64,000 nt of DNA from Catellatospora vulcania. Lineage in GTDB: Bacteria > Actinomycetota > Actinomycetes > Mycobacteriales > Micromonosporaceae. The stretch covers positions 62,001 to 126,000 of the forward strand of contig NZ_WARX01000026.1 in assembly GCF_009720385.1 (NCBI RefSeq), written 5' to 3'. The position numbers and the translations under genes were made by a program. Shown in pieces: positions 39,348 through 48,327 of this stretch. The notes below the pieces were generated by a model. It saw nothing but the letters and a program-made list of their open reading frames with translations, had not been told where the DNA came from and searched no databases. Each line of letters opens with the position of its first letter. The first letter of the stretch is position 1.

Positions 39348-40667
39348 ATGGCGGAACGGGAGAAGGTCGCGCACCTGCTGCGGAGGGCAACGTTCGGGCC
39401 CACCGCCGACGAGGTGGACCGGGCCGAGCGGGCCGGATACCAGGCGACCGTCGAGGCACTGCTCGCGCCGGACGGCGCCGACCGGGGCACGGGCCGCACG
39501 CCCGCCCCGAAGCTCGGCGCGGACCCCTACACGGACCTGCCCAAGAAGCCGACCCGCGAGCAGCGCCAGCGCGCCCAGCAGGCTCGCAAGGAGCAGGTGC
39601 AGCAGCTCACGCACTGGTGGGTGGACCGCATGGTCGCCGCCGAGCACCAGCTCACCGAGAAGCTGGTCTTCTTCTGGCACGGCCACTGGGCAACCAGCGT
39701 GCAGAAGGTCAAGTCGGCCGCGCTGATGCTGAACCAGCAGGAGACCTTCCGCCGCGACGGCCGGGGAGACTTCGGGGTGCTGGTGCGGGCGATGCTGCGC
39801 GACGGCGCGCTGATCCACTGGCTGGACGGGCAGCGCAACACCCGCAAGGCCCCGAACGAGAACCTAGCCCGCGAGCTGATGGAGCTGTTCACGCTAGGCA
39901 TCGGCGCGTACACCGAGGCCGATGTGAAGGCCGCGGCCCGCGCGCTGACCGGCTGGACCGTGGACCGGGTCGACGGCACGGCCGCGTTCCAGCAGGCCCG
40001 CCACGACGGCGGCGAGAAGACCGTGCTCGGGCGCACCGGCCCGCTGGACGCGGACTCGCTGGCCGAGGCCATCCTCGCGCAGCCCGCCGCGAAGACGTTC
40101 CTGCCGGAGCGGCTGTGGTTCCGGTTCGCCTCCGGCGAGCCCATGCCCGCCGGCGTACGCGACCGGCTGTCCGCGGCGTTCGCCGGGCACGACGTGACCG
40201 CGCTGGTCCGGGCGCTGCTGCTGGACGAGCAGTTCACCACCACCGGCGGGCAGCTCGTGAAGCAGCCGGTGGAGTGGCTGGTCGGCGCGGTGCGCCAGCT
40301 CGGCGCGGACGGCGCCGACGCGGGCATGAAGCAGCGCAAGCAGCTCTACCAGGGGCTCGCCCGGCTCGACCAGGTGCCGTTCAAACCGCCGAGCGTCGGC
40401 GGCTGGCCGTCCGGCACGGCCTGGCTCAACACGTTCGCCACGCAGACCCGGGTGCAGCTGGCGCAGGCCCTGTCGGCCGCGGCTAGCCCCGCGTTCCTGG
40501 AGCGGCTGTCGGCCGCCCCGGTCAAGGGCCGCCCGGACGCCCTGGCCCGGCTGCTGGTCGTGGACGCCTGGACCGACCGGACCCGGGCGGTGCTCGACGG
40601 CGCGGCCAAGGACGCCCGGAAGCTGACCGTGCTGGGGCTGATCAGCCCCGAGTACGCGGTGCACTGA
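39348..40667 (+). CDS. DUF1800 domain protein
   Basis: 439 residues of the DUF1800 family ('VAHLLRRATFGPTADEVDRAERAGYQATVEALLAP', 'WWVDRMVAAEHQLTEKLVFFWHGHWATSVQKVKSAALM', 'NENLARELMELFTLGIGAYTEADVKAAARALTGWTV', 'FLPERLWFRFAS', 'VGGWPSGTAWLNTFA'). No signal peptide is visible. DUF1800 genes are nearly always followed by DUF1501 genes, as here, 20 bp downstream. The family role is unknown, possibly linked to secreted polysaccharide or redox metabolism. Confidence 0.92.
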   Translation: MAEREKVAHLLRRATFGPTADEVDRAERAGYQATVEALLAPDGADRGTGRTPAPKLGADPYTDLPKKPTREQRQRAQQARKEQVQQLTHWWVDRMVAAEHQLTEKLVFFWHGHWATSVQKVKSAALMLNQQETFRRDGRGDFGVLVRAMLRDGALIHWLDGQRNTRKAPNENLARELMELFTLGIGAYTEADVKAAARALTGWTVDRVDGTAAFQQARHDGGEKTVLGRTGPLDADSLAEAILAQPAAKTFLPERLWFRFASGEPMPAGVRDRLSAAFAGHDVTALVRALLLDEQFTTTGGQLVKQPVEWLVGAVRQLGADGADAGMKQRKQLYQGLARLDQVPFKPPSVGGWPSGTAWLNTFATQTRVQLAQALSAAASPAFLERLSAAPVKGRPDALARLLVVDAWTDRTRAVLDGAAKDARKLTVLGLISPEYAVH

Positions 40668-40687
40668 GACTTCGAGGAGGACCCCCG

Positions 40688-41920
40688 ATGGACACCACGA
40701 CCCGGCGCAAGTTCCTGATCGCCAGTGGCGTCGTCGGCGGCGCGGCGCTGGCCGCGGGCGCGACCACGCTGGCCCTGACCGACCTCCTCGCGACCTCCGG
40801 CGACCGCCCGGAAGGCGCGAAGACCCTGGTCGTCATCACGCTGTACGGCGGCAACGACGGCCTCAACACCGTCATCCCGTACGCCGACCGCGCCTACCAG
40901 GACGCCCGTCCCGAGCTGGCCTACGACGGCGGCGAGGTGCTGCGCCTGGACGACAGCACCGGGCTGAACCCGGCCCTGAAGGGGCTGCACGAGCTGTTCG
41001 GCGGCAAGAAGCTCGCGGTCGTACGCGGTGTCGGCTACCCCAAACCCGACCGCAGCCACTTCCGCTCGATGGACATCTGGCAGACGGCCAACCCCGAGCG
41101 GCCCGGCAACACGGGCTGGATCGGGCGCTGGCTCGACGGCGTGGGCGGCGACCCGCGGCTGGCCGTGTCGTTCGAGAAGGTGCTGCCGCCGCTGCTGGCC
41201 GGGGAGCGCAGCGCGGGTGCGGTGATCGGCGCTGCCGACGCGAAGCTGCCCAAGGCGGTCACCGCCGAGGCCCTGGCCGGGTTCGCGGCACCGTCGGCCG
41301 GGGAGCCGCCACTGCAGGCACGGGCCGCGGCCTGCTTCGGCGACCTGGCCCGGGTGCGGGAGATGGCCCAGCAGGTCAAGGACGCCGACACCGACGACGA
41401 CGGCGGCGACGAGGAGAAGGTCCCGGCGACCGGCACCGGTGGCCTGGCCGGGCTGCAGGCGCAGCTCGACCTGGTCGCGCAGTGCATCGAGGCCGGGGTG
41501 TCGACGCGGATGTTCTCGGTGTCGCTGGGCGGCTTCGACACCCACGCCGACGAGCGCAACCTGCAGGAGCAGCTGCTGTCCTACCTGGACAAAGGGGTGA
41601 CCGCGTTCTACCGGCGGATCACCGCGCATCCGGCGGGCAAGGACGTGGTGGTGCTGGTCTACTCCGAGTTCGGGCGGCGGGTGCGGGCCAACGCCTCCGA
41701 CGGCACCGACCACGGCACGGCGTCCAATGTGTTCGTGCTGGGCGAGTCGATCCCGGGCGGGATCTACGGCGAGCAGCCGAGCCTCACCGACCTCGACGAC
41801 GGGGACCTCAAGTTCACGACGGACTTCCGCGACGTGTACGCCAGCGCCCTGGACCGGGTCCTGCAGGCCGATCCGGGGGCCGCGCTCAACGGCTGGAAGG
41901 GCCGCCTTCCCTGGTGGTGA
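40688..41920 (+). CDS. DUF1501 Tat-exported protein
   Basis: 410 residues. Tat signal at the N-terminus ('TTRRKFLIASGVVGG', twin Arg) followed by the DUF1501 domain with 'LVVITLYGGNDGLNTVIPYADRAYQDARPEL', 'FGGKKLAVVRGVGYPKPDRSHFRSMDIWQTANPE', 'SLGGFDTHADERNLQEQLLSYLDKGVTAFYRRI', 'VLVYSEFGRRVRANASDGTDHGTASNVFVLG', a sulfatase/alkaline-phosphatase-like fold. ATG 40688 follows CGAGGAGG. Works with the DUF1800 protein upstream; the substrate is unknown. Confidence 0.92.
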   Translation: MDTTTRRKFLIASGVVGGAALAAGATTLALTDLLATSGDRPEGAKTLVVITLYGGNDGLNTVIPYADRAYQDARPELAYDGGEVLRLDDSTGLNPALKGLHELFGGKKLAVVRGVGYPKPDRSHFRSMDIWQTANPERPGNTGWIGRWLDGVGGDPRLAVSFEKVLPPLLAGERSAGAVIGAADAKLPKAVTAEALAGFAAPSAGEPPLQARAAACFGDLARVREMAQQVKDADTDDDGGDEEKVPATGTGGLAGLQAQLDLVAQCIEAGVSTRMFSVSLGGFDTHADERNLQEQLLSYLDKGVTAFYRRITAHPAGKDVVVLVYSEFGRRVRANASDGTDHGTASNVFVLGESIPGGIYGEQPSLTDLDDGDLKFTTDFRDVYASALDRVLQADPGAALNGWKGRLPWW

Positions 41921-41971
41921 TCCCACGGTCGCGGCCGGGGATGGTGCGCGCGGCGGGGATGGCCTAGCTTC

Positions 41972-42643
41972 ATGCGCATGTCTCGAAAGATCGCCGCCGT
42001 CCTCGCCGCGGTGGCCGTGGCCGTGCTGCTGCCCTCCCCCGCGCAGGCGCACGGCCAGCTGGCCTTCTCCGACCCCGCGGACCGCAGCACGCTGACCGAG
42101 CCCCGCGACAGCGTGCGCCTGGTGTTCACCGAGAAGGCGAACCCGGGCGCGTACTTCACGGTGAAGGCCCCCGACGGCACCCGGGTCGACCACGGCTGGT
42201 CCGGCGGCGAGCCCAAGCCGCTGCCCACCCCGGTGCAGGAGCTGACCCTGCGCGACGGCAACTGGGAGCCGCAGGTCTACAACACCGGCTTCCCGGCGGT
42301 GATCCCCGTGTCGCACTGGCCGCAGACCGGCGTCTACACCATCACCTACCTGTCGGTGGCCTCCGACGGCGACAAGGTCTCCGGCGAGATCCGCTTCGAC
42401 TACCAGGGCAAACTGACCGCCGCGCCCGCCGGCTGGCAGCCGCCGACCAATCAGCCCGATCCGCTGCTGCTCGGCCAGACCGCGCAGCCCCAGCAGCCCG
42501 CCGCGACCGGCGGTGCGCCGGTGGCGGCACCCGCCCCTGCCGAGCCCGGCTCCACGACCTGGCCTTACTGGGCACTCGCCGGGCTGGTGGCAGCCCTGGC
42601 CGTCGGCGGGGTGCTCGTGCACCGGCGGCGCACCGCCCGCTGA
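41972..42643 (+). CDS. CopC-like copper/resistance protein with C-terminal membrane anchor
   Basis: 223 residues. Signal peptide ('MRMSRKIAAVLAAVAVAVLLPSPAQA', cut ~26), then HGQLAFSDPADRSTLTEPRDSVRLVFTEKA, the CopC/YobA copper-binding domain start, with His1 of the mature protein as an expected Cu ligand. After a Pro/Ala linker (~170-195) comes one membrane helix (~200-218). Related to YcnJ/CopC domain proteins but without a CopD domain, so it may deliver copper outside the cell. Start 41972 or 41978. Confidence 0.85.
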   Translation: MRMSRKIAAVLAAVAVAVLLPSPAQAHGQLAFSDPADRSTLTEPRDSVRLVFTEKANPGAYFTVKAPDGTRVDHGWSGGEPKPLPTPVQELTLRDGNWEPQVYNTGFPAVIPVSHWPQTGVYTITYLSVASDGDKVSGEIRFDYQGKLTAAPAGWQPPTNQPDPLLLGQTAQPQQPAATGGAPVAAPAPAEPGSTTWPYWALAGLVAALAVGGVLVHRRRTAR

Positions 42644-42774
42644 TCCGCGCCCCGGCGCATCGACTTCCACGAATCGACTTCGGCCCGCGTCGCACCCGCT
42701 GTGCGACGCGGGCCGCCCGCTGTCCGTGAATCTCGTTCGCAGGCGCCCTGTGGCGCGCGTCCGAGGGAGGCAGG

Positions 42775-43482
42775 ATGACCCGGATCGTCGAGAAGATCCA
42801 CGGTTCGGCCGGGGAGCGCCGCCTCCAGCAGGCGCACGGGACGGCCGGCCGGGCGCAGCGCTTCTACGACCAGCAGGTGCTCGACCATCTCAACGAGCGC
42901 ATGACCGCGTTCGTGGGCCGCCAGGAGATGATGTTCGTGGCGACCTCCGACGCCGCCGGGGAGTGCGACAACACCTTCCGGGCCGGACCGGCCGGGTTCG
43001 TGCACGTGCTCGACGCGGGGCGGCTCGCCTGGCCGGAGTACCGCGGCAACGGGGTGATGGCGAGCCTGGGCAACATCACCGAGAACGGCCACGTGGGCCT
43101 GCTGTTCGTCGACTTCGTCGGCGACGTCATCGGGCTGCACGTCAACGGCCGGGCGACGGTGGTCGAGGACGACCTCGCCCGGGCCGCGTACCCGGACCTG
43201 CCGGTCGACCCGGTCCCCGGGCGGCGGGCCGAGCGCTGGGTGCTGGTCGAGGTGCAGGAGGCCTACATCCACTGCGCCAAGCACATCCCGCGGATGGCGA
43301 AGGCCCCGCGCAAACGCGAGTGGGGCACCGACGACGCCCGGCGCAAGGGCGGGGACTTCTTCGGCGCGGCCGCCGACGCCGCCGCGCGCGCGGCCACGCC
43401 CGCCGACGACGTCCCGCCCACGCTGCTGCGGCGCTGGCTGCGCCGGATCAGGCCGGGCCGTCGCGTCACCCCGGCGGTGTGA
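42775..43482 (+). CDS. pyridoxamine 5'-phosphate oxidase-family (FMN-binding split barrel) protein
   Basis: 235 residues. 'FVGRQEMMFVATSDAAGECDNTFRAGPAGFVHVLDAGRLAWPEYRGNGVMASLGNITENGHVGLLFVDF' is the split-barrel flavoprotein core of the PNPOx-like group. ATG 42775 after GAGGCAGG. The C-terminal 60 residues carry 'YIHCAKHIPRMAK', typical of F420/FMN-linked members. The reaction is not known. Its 3' end overlaps the convergent response-regulator gene by 17 bp. Confidence 0.85.
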   Translation: MTRIVEKIHGSAGERRLQQAHGTAGRAQRFYDQQVLDHLNERMTAFVGRQEMMFVATSDAAGECDNTFRAGPAGFVHVLDAGRLAWPEYRGNGVMASLGNITENGHVGLLFVDFVGDVIGLHVNGRATVVEDDLARAAYPDLPVDPVPGRRAERWVLVEVQEAYIHCAKHIPRMAKAPRKREWGTDDARRKGGDFFGAAADAAARAATPADDVPPTLLRRWLRRIRPGRRVTPAV

Positions 43483-44122
43483 CCAGGCCCAGCTCGTACG
43501 CGGTGATGACGAGCTGGACGCGGTCGCGGGCGGCCAGCTTCGTGAGCAGCCGGGCCACGTGCGACTTCGCGGTTGCCGGGGAGATGAACAGCTCCTGGGC
43601 GATCTCGCCGTTGGACAGCCCGCGGCCGATCAGGGTGAGCACTTCCCGTTCCCGGTCGGTGATACCCGGATCGGGGCGCGGCGTGCGCGGGGCGGCCGGC
43701 GCGGCGGCGAAGTCGGCGATGAGGCGGCGGGTGACGCTCGGCGCGATCAGCGCGTCCCCGGCGGCGACGACGCGGATCGCGGCCAGGATGTCGTCGAGTG
43801 CCATGTCCTTGACCAGGAATCCGCTGGCCCCGGCCCGCAGCGCCCCGTAGACGTGGGCGTCCTCGTCGAACGTGGTCAGCATGAGCACCCGGGCCGGACC
43901 GGACGCGGCGGTGATCTGCCGGGTCGCCTCGATGCCGTCCATGCCCGGCATGCGGATGTCCATCACCACCACGTCGGGCCGCACCTGCGCGGTCAGCCGG
44001 ACCGCGTCCGCGCCCGTGCCGGCCTCCGCCACGACGGCCAGGTCGGGCGTCTCGTTGATCAGCACCCGCAGCCCGGACCGCACCAGCGGCTGGTCGTCGG
44101 CGAGCAGCACCCGCACCGTCAT
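43466..44122 (-). CDS. LuxR-family response regulator
   Basis: 218 residues. REC domain with acceptor Asp in 'RPDVVVMDIRMPGMDG' (~54), and C-terminal HTH_LuxR 'LTDREREVLTLIGRGLSNGEIAQELFISPATAKSHVARLLTKL'. ATG 44122 overlaps the histidine kinase stop (ATGA), so it is the second gene. Both lie next to an ABC transporter divergently transcribed at 45474, its likely target. Confidence 0.93.
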   Translation of the reverse strand: MTVRVLLADDQPLVRSGLRVLINETPDLAVVAEAGTGADAVRLTAQVRPDVVVMDIRMPGMDGIEATRQITAASGPARVLMLTTFDEDAHVYGALRAGASGFLVKDMALDDILAAIRVVAAGDALIAPSVTRRLIADFAAAPAAPRTPRPDPGITDREREVLTLIGRGLSNGEIAQELFISPATAKSHVARLLTKLAARDRVQLVITAYELGLVTPPG

Positions 44123-45342
44123 CGTGCACCCACCGCCGCGCCGTGCGCCACGATCGTGCCGGGCTGCTCGGGCAGCGGCAGGCGTGCGGTGACCCGCCAG
44201 CCGCCCTCAGCGCGCGGTCCGGCGGTGAACTCGCCGCCGAGCAGGGCCACCCGCTCGCGCATCCCGGTGACGCCGTAGCCGGCACCGGGGGCGGCGCTGC
44301 CGCGGCCGTCGTCGGTGACCTCCAGGCACAGCTCGGCGTCGCGGTAGTCGACGGTCACCGCGCAGTGCGGCGTGGCCGCGTGGCGTACCACGTTGGTGAC
44401 GGCCTCCTGCACCACCCGGTACGCGGCCAGTTCGATGTCGCCGGGCAGCGCCCGCCGGTCGCCGCGCCAGTCCAGCGCGACCCGTACCCCGCCGCCCGCG
44501 GTGGTGTCGACCAGCCGGTCCAGGTCGGCGAGCACCGGAGCTGGCGGGGCGACGTCGCCGGGGGCGTCCTGGCGCAGCCCGACCAGCATGCGCCGCAGCC
44601 CGGCGAGGGTCTCACGGCTGGTCTCCTCGATGGCCCGCAACGCGTTGCGGGCCTCGGCGGGCTGGGTGTCGATGACGCGGCGGCCCATGCCCGCCTGGAT
44701 CGCGATGACGCCGATGCTGTGCGCGACCATGTCGTGCAGCTCCCGGGCGATGCGCAGCCGCTCCTCGGTGGTGGCCTGGCTCGCGGCCCGGACGCGGATC
44801 GCCTCGGCGTGCTCGCGGCGGGCCCGCACCGAGTTGCCGACGGTCCAGGTCAGCGCCATGGCCAGGGTGGGGATCTCGAATTCGAAGACGGGCGTGTTCA
44901 GGCCGTTGCCGTAGCCGATGACGACCTGGACGAGCAGCGCGGCGAAGGCCACGCTGGCGGAGACGCGCCGGGACCGGTTCGCCGCGACGACGGCCACGGC
45001 GAGGTCGACGGCGATGATCTCCAGGTAGCGCATGTCGGTGAGGTAGGCGACCTCCTGGGTGTGGATCGCGACGGTGGCCGCGGCGGAGCCGAACAGCAGC
45101 AGGCCCAGCGCGGTGAGTGGACGGCGGCGCAGCAGCGCGAACGGCAGCGCCAGCGCGAGGGCGGGCAGCAGGTGGCGTACCGACAGCCACGGCACCAGGT
45201 CGACGCTGCCGCCGCCCGCGCCGTCGGTGATCGCGAAGAACAGCAGGAACGGTGACGCCAGCGCACCGGTCCACGCCAGCGCGGCGCGCACCTGCGCCAG
45301 GGCGGTCCGGCGGGGTCGCCGGTCAGGGGTGTCGAGGTCCAC
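44119..45342 (-). CDS. sensor histidine kinase (HisKA_3)
   Basis: 407 residues. Several N-terminal membrane segments (~15-155), then the dimerisation/phosphoacceptor motif 'RIARELHDMVAHSIGVIAIQAG' (His ~214) and an HATPase with 'EVTDDGRGSAAPGAGYGVTGMRERVALLGGEF'. GTG 45342. Partner of the LuxR-type regulator with ATGA overlap. The signal is unknown; the divergent ABC transporter suggests envelope or drug stress. Confidence 0.92.
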   Translation of the reverse strand: MDLDTPDRRPRRTALAQVRAALAWTGALASPFLLFFAITDGAGGGSVDLVPWLSVRHLLPALALALPFALLRRRPLTALGLLLFGSAAATVAIHTQEVAYLTDMRYLEIIAVDLAVAVVAANRSRRVSASVAFAALLVQVVIGYGNGLNTPVFEFEIPTLAMALTWTVGNSVRARREHAEAIRVRAASQATTEERLRIARELHDMVAHSIGVIAIQAGMGRRVIDTQPAEARNALRAIEETSRETLAGLRRMLVGLRQDAPGDVAPPAPVLADLDRLVDTTAGGGVRVALDWRGDRRALPGDIELAAYRVVQEAVTNVVRHAATPHCAVTVDYRDAELCLEVTDDGRGSAAPGAGYGVTGMRERVALLGGEFTAGPRAEGGWRVTARLPLPEQPGTIVAHGAAVGAR

Positions 45343-45473
45343 CCGGCGAGAGTAGCCAGCTCAGCGTGGTGGGGCATCGGCCCGTGGGCGTACGCCCACG
45401 GGATGCAGTCCGGCCCGCGGTTGCCGTCCGCGGCCCGATGCCGGCGGCCGCCGCGCCGGACAGGATCGTTCCC

Positions 45474-46379
45474 ATGATCGAAGTCATCGGCCTGACCAAG
45501 CGTTACGGCGGCAAGACCGCTGTCGACGACCTGTCCTTCACCGTGCGGCCCGGACATGTCACCGGCTTCCTCGGCCCGAACGGCGCGGGCAAGACCACCA
45601 CGCTGCGGGTCGTCCTGGGCCTGGACGCGCCCACCGGCGGCGCGGCGACGGTAGGCGGGGTGCCGTTCCGCTCGCACCGGCGTGGCCTGCATCACGTCGG
45701 CGCACTGCTCGACGCGCAGCAGGTGCACGGCGGGCGCAGCGCCACCGCCCATCTGAGCGCGCTGGCCCGCAGCAACGGCATCGGGCGGCGGCGGGTCGGC
45801 GAGGTGCTGGCCGAGGTCGGCCTGACCGACGCGGCGCACCGCCGGGTCGGCGGCTTCTCGCTGGGCATGAAGCAGCGCCTGGGCATCGCGGCGGCGCTGC
45901 TGGGCGACCCGCCGGTGCTGATGTTCGACGAGCCGATCAACGGCATGGACCCCGAAGGCGTGCGCTGGGTGCGCCACCTGTTCCGGCGGCTGGCCGCCGA
46001 GGGGCGCACCGTGTTCCTGTCCAGCCACCTGATGACGGAGATGGAGCACACCGCCGACCAGCTCGTCGTCATCGGGCAGGGACGGCTCATCGCCGCCGAG
46101 CCGCTGCGCGCGTTCGCCGACCGCGGCACCCGCCGGCGGGTCACCGTGCGCACCCCGCAACCGGCCGTGCTCGCCGCCGCGCTGACCGCCGCGGGCGCGA
46201 CCGTCGACGCCGCACCCGACCACCTCGCCGTACGCGGGCTGAGCGCCGAGCGCATCGGCGCGCTCGCCTTCGCCAACGCGGTCGAGCTGCACGAGCTGAC
46301 CACCCGCACCACCAGCCTGGAGGAAGCCTTCATGGAGATCACCGCCGGTCACGCCGACCACCTGGCCGGGTCGCGATGA
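45474..46379 (+). CDS. ABC transporter ATP-binding protein
   Basis: 301 residues, ATG 45474. Walker A 'GPNGAGKTTTL', signature 'FSLGMKQRLGIAAALLG', Walker B 'VLMFDEPINGMDPEG', H-loop 'SSHLMTEMEHTA'. A C-terminal ~90-residue domain follows. Members of this class pair with ABC-2 permeases, here 46376-47233 with ATGA overlap. It is divergent from a two-component system, suggesting a bacitracin/antibiotic-type response; the substrate is not known. Confidence 0.92.
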   Translation: MIEVIGLTKRYGGKTAVDDLSFTVRPGHVTGFLGPNGAGKTTTLRVVLGLDAPTGGAATVGGVPFRSHRRGLHHVGALLDAQQVHGGRSATAHLSALARSNGIGRRRVGEVLAEVGLTDAAHRRVGGFSLGMKQRLGIAAALLGDPPVLMFDEPINGMDPEGVRWVRHLFRRLAAEGRTVFLSSHLMTEMEHTADQLVVIGQGRLIAAEPLRAFADRGTRRRVTVRTPQPAVLAAALTAAGATVDAAPDHLAVRGLSAERIGALAFANAVELHELTTRTTSLEEAFMEITAGHADHLAGSR

Positions 46380-47233
46380 CCACGTCCCTGCAACCGGCCC
46401 CGGCCGTCGCCGCCCGCACCCGCGCCGCCGTGCCGCCGGCCCGGTTCGCCGACCTGGTCGCCGCCGAGTGGATCAAGCTGTGGTCGCTGCGGTCCACCCC
46501 GTGGACACTCGGCCTGGCCACGCTGTTCGTCGTCGGAGCGGCCGCGCTGGCGGCCAAGGCCGACTACGACAACTTCCCGTTCTACGAGCCCGAGACGCAG
46601 CGCGAGCACATGTTCTCCCTCGGCGACGCGTTCCCACAGGAGGGCTACCTGACCCTGATGCTGGTCGCCGCCAGCCTCGGCGCGCTGACCGTGGTCTCCG
46701 AGTACGGCAGCGGCCTGATCCGGGCCACGACGGCGGCGGTGCCCGCCCGCGGCGCGGTCGTGCTCGCCAAGGCCGTGGTGACGGCCGCGGTGTGGGCCGT
46801 GACCGGTATCGTCATCGCCTGCGGCTCGTTCGCGGCATCGCAGGCGATCCTCGCCGGACGCGACGCGGCGGTGTCCATCTCGGACCCGGTCGCGATCCGC
46901 GCCGTGGCCGCCTCCGCGCTGCTCGCCCCGGTCTGCGCGCTCATCGGCCTGGGCCTGGGCGTGCTGATCCGCCACACCGCTACCACCATGGTCACCGGCG
47001 TGTTCCTGCTCATCATGCTCCCGACGATGTTCTCCTCGGACAAGCGCTGGTCGGCTGAGCTCGGCCACCTCATGCCCGGCATCGCCTGGAACCGACTGGT
47101 CACCGACTGGATGCCCCCACCGCACCCCGGCTACTTCCCCGCCACCGTGACGGAATCCTGGCTGGTCCTGACCCTCTGGCCCGTCGCGCTGCTCGTCCCC
47201 GCCCTCCTGTCCGTCCGCCGCCGCGACGTCTAA
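46376..47233 (+). CDS. ABC-2 type transporter permease
   Basis: 285 residues with six membrane segments. An N-terminal 'EWIKLWSLRSTPWTLGLATLFVVGAAALAAKADYD' is the classical start of ABC-2 permeases in actinomycetes. Starts in the ATPase stop codon (ATGA). Followed 13 bp after its stop by a GAAGG...CCTTC palindrome that may terminate the operon. Confidence 0.9.
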   Translation: MTTSLQPAPAVAARTRAAVPPARFADLVAAEWIKLWSLRSTPWTLGLATLFVVGAAALAAKADYDNFPFYEPETQREHMFSLGDAFPQEGYLTLMLVAASLGALTVVSEYGSGLIRATTAAVPARGAVVLAKAVVTAAVWAVTGIVIACGSFAASQAILAGRDAAVSISDPVAIRAVAASALLAPVCALIGLGLGVLIRHTATTMVTGVFLLIMLPTMFSSDKRWSAELGHLMPGIAWNRLVTDWMPPPHPGYFPATVTESWLVLTLWPVALLVPALLSVRRRDV

Positions 47234-47236
47234 CCC

Positions 47237-47287
47237 CGAAGGAAGCGCGCCTTCACATCGCTATGCGATGTAGAAGGCGCCCTTCTC
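47237..47287. repeat. GAAGG...CCTTC palindromic element, copy A, at the ABC operon end
   Basis: A unit GAAGGAAGCGCGCCTTC (47239-47254) is followed by a hairpin ACATCG-CTATG-CGATGT and GAAGGCGCCCTTC (47273-47285). The outer arms pair into one long hairpin (47247-47260 with 47266-47280). It is similar in layout to the element at 56242-56290. It may terminate the permease transcript. Confidence 0.7.
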
Positions 47288-47573
47288 ACACCGATCGGCC
47301 TATGACCAGGAACGCGGCTCGCTGCGGGCGCGGCGAGGCGGCCGGGCGCCACTGCGGAAAACGTGACGGCATCGACCTGTCGGGATGTGCGCACATAGAC
47401 ACAGTTGCTGGCCGTACGTCCCGAAGGTCGGCGGAGCGGGTGACGCGCCTTCCCCGCCAGCGGCGGGGCGACTACCATCGGCGCTGTTCTCGCCGGTGCA
47501 GGCTGCGCGGGAACGTGGACCCGGGCCGACGGGAGTCGCGGCGTTGCGAACACTGGGGTGAGGAGAACCTGCG
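47288..47573. other. intergenic region upstream of the coiled-coil gene
   Basis: 286 bp between the palindrome and the 47574 gene. A gene was not seen. It holds GC-rich short inverted repeats and 'GTGAGGAGAACCTGCG' directly before the ATG (ribosome site GAGGAG). Confidence 0.5.
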
Positions 47574-48305
47574 ATGACCGACAACCGGTTGAAGGGTCGA
47601 GTGAAGGGCCTGTTCAGCGGCCCGGCGGAGAACGAACCTATGGAACAGCAGAACAACAGCGTGCTCGCGGACCCGGAGGCTGAGCGGCAGGCGCTGCAGG
47701 TGCTGGTGCTGGCCCGGCGCACGGCCGACGAGCACGTCGCCAACGCACAGGCCGAAGCCGAGCGGATCAAGGGCGACGCCCGAGCCAAGGCCGACGACCT
47801 GGCCCGTGACGCACGCGGCATCGTGGAAAGCGCCCGCCAGGAGGCGGCGCAGATCCAGGCCGCCGCGCAGGCCAGGGCCGTCGAGATCAGCCGCGAGGCG
47901 CAGTCGCACGCCGACAGCGCCCGCCGGGAGACCGAGCACATGGTCGCCGACGCCCGCACCAACGCGACCAACATCGTGGAGGCCGCCCAGGCCAAGGCCG
48001 ACGAGCTGGAGCGCGACGCCCTGCAGCAGTACGAGGACGTGGTGGGCAGCCTGGAGGGCAAGCGCTCGGTGCTGCAGCGGCGCATCGAGGCGCTGCAGAA
48101 CTTCGACCGCGACTACCGGGCCCGGCTGCGCAAGTTCATGAACAGCCAGCTCGACGCGCTCGACCTGGACGAGCACCCCGCACCCGAGGGTGACGACGAG
48201 GACGAGCACTTCGCCGAGGTCGCGGCCCCGGAGCACAAGCAGCCGGCCGTGGTACGCCGCCAGCCGGCCGCCGTGGTGGTGCCGCAGGAGCGCCGCCGCC
48301 CCTGA
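47574..48305 (+). CDS. short DivIVA-like coiled-coil protein
   Basis: 243 residues, ATG 47574 with GAGGAG upstream. Residues ~35-150 are heptad-repeat coiled coil: 'LVLARRTADEHVANAQAEAERIKGDARAKADDLARDARGIVESARQEAAQIQAAAQARAVEISREAQSHADSARRETEHMVADARTNATNIVEAAQAKADELERDAL'. The region 'ALQNFDRDYRARLRKFMNSQLDAL' is the DivIVA/Wag31-type hinge and end; the acidic tail and a Pro-rich tail follow. It probably aids polar growth. An intact ADP-ribosylglycohydrolase gene follows 22 bp downstream. Confidence 0.85.
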   Translation: MTDNRLKGRVKGLFSGPAENEPMEQQNNSVLADPEAERQALQVLVLARRTADEHVANAQAEAERIKGDARAKADDLARDARGIVESARQEAAQIQAAAQARAVEISREAQSHADSARRETEHMVADARTNATNIVEAAQAKADELERDALQQYEDVVGSLEGKRSVLQRRIEALQNFDRDYRARLRKFMNSQLDALDLDEHPAPEGDDEDEHFAEVAAPEHKQPAVVRRQPAAVVVPQERRRP

Positions 48306-48327
48306 GCGGCGGCCCGCTGACAGCGCC

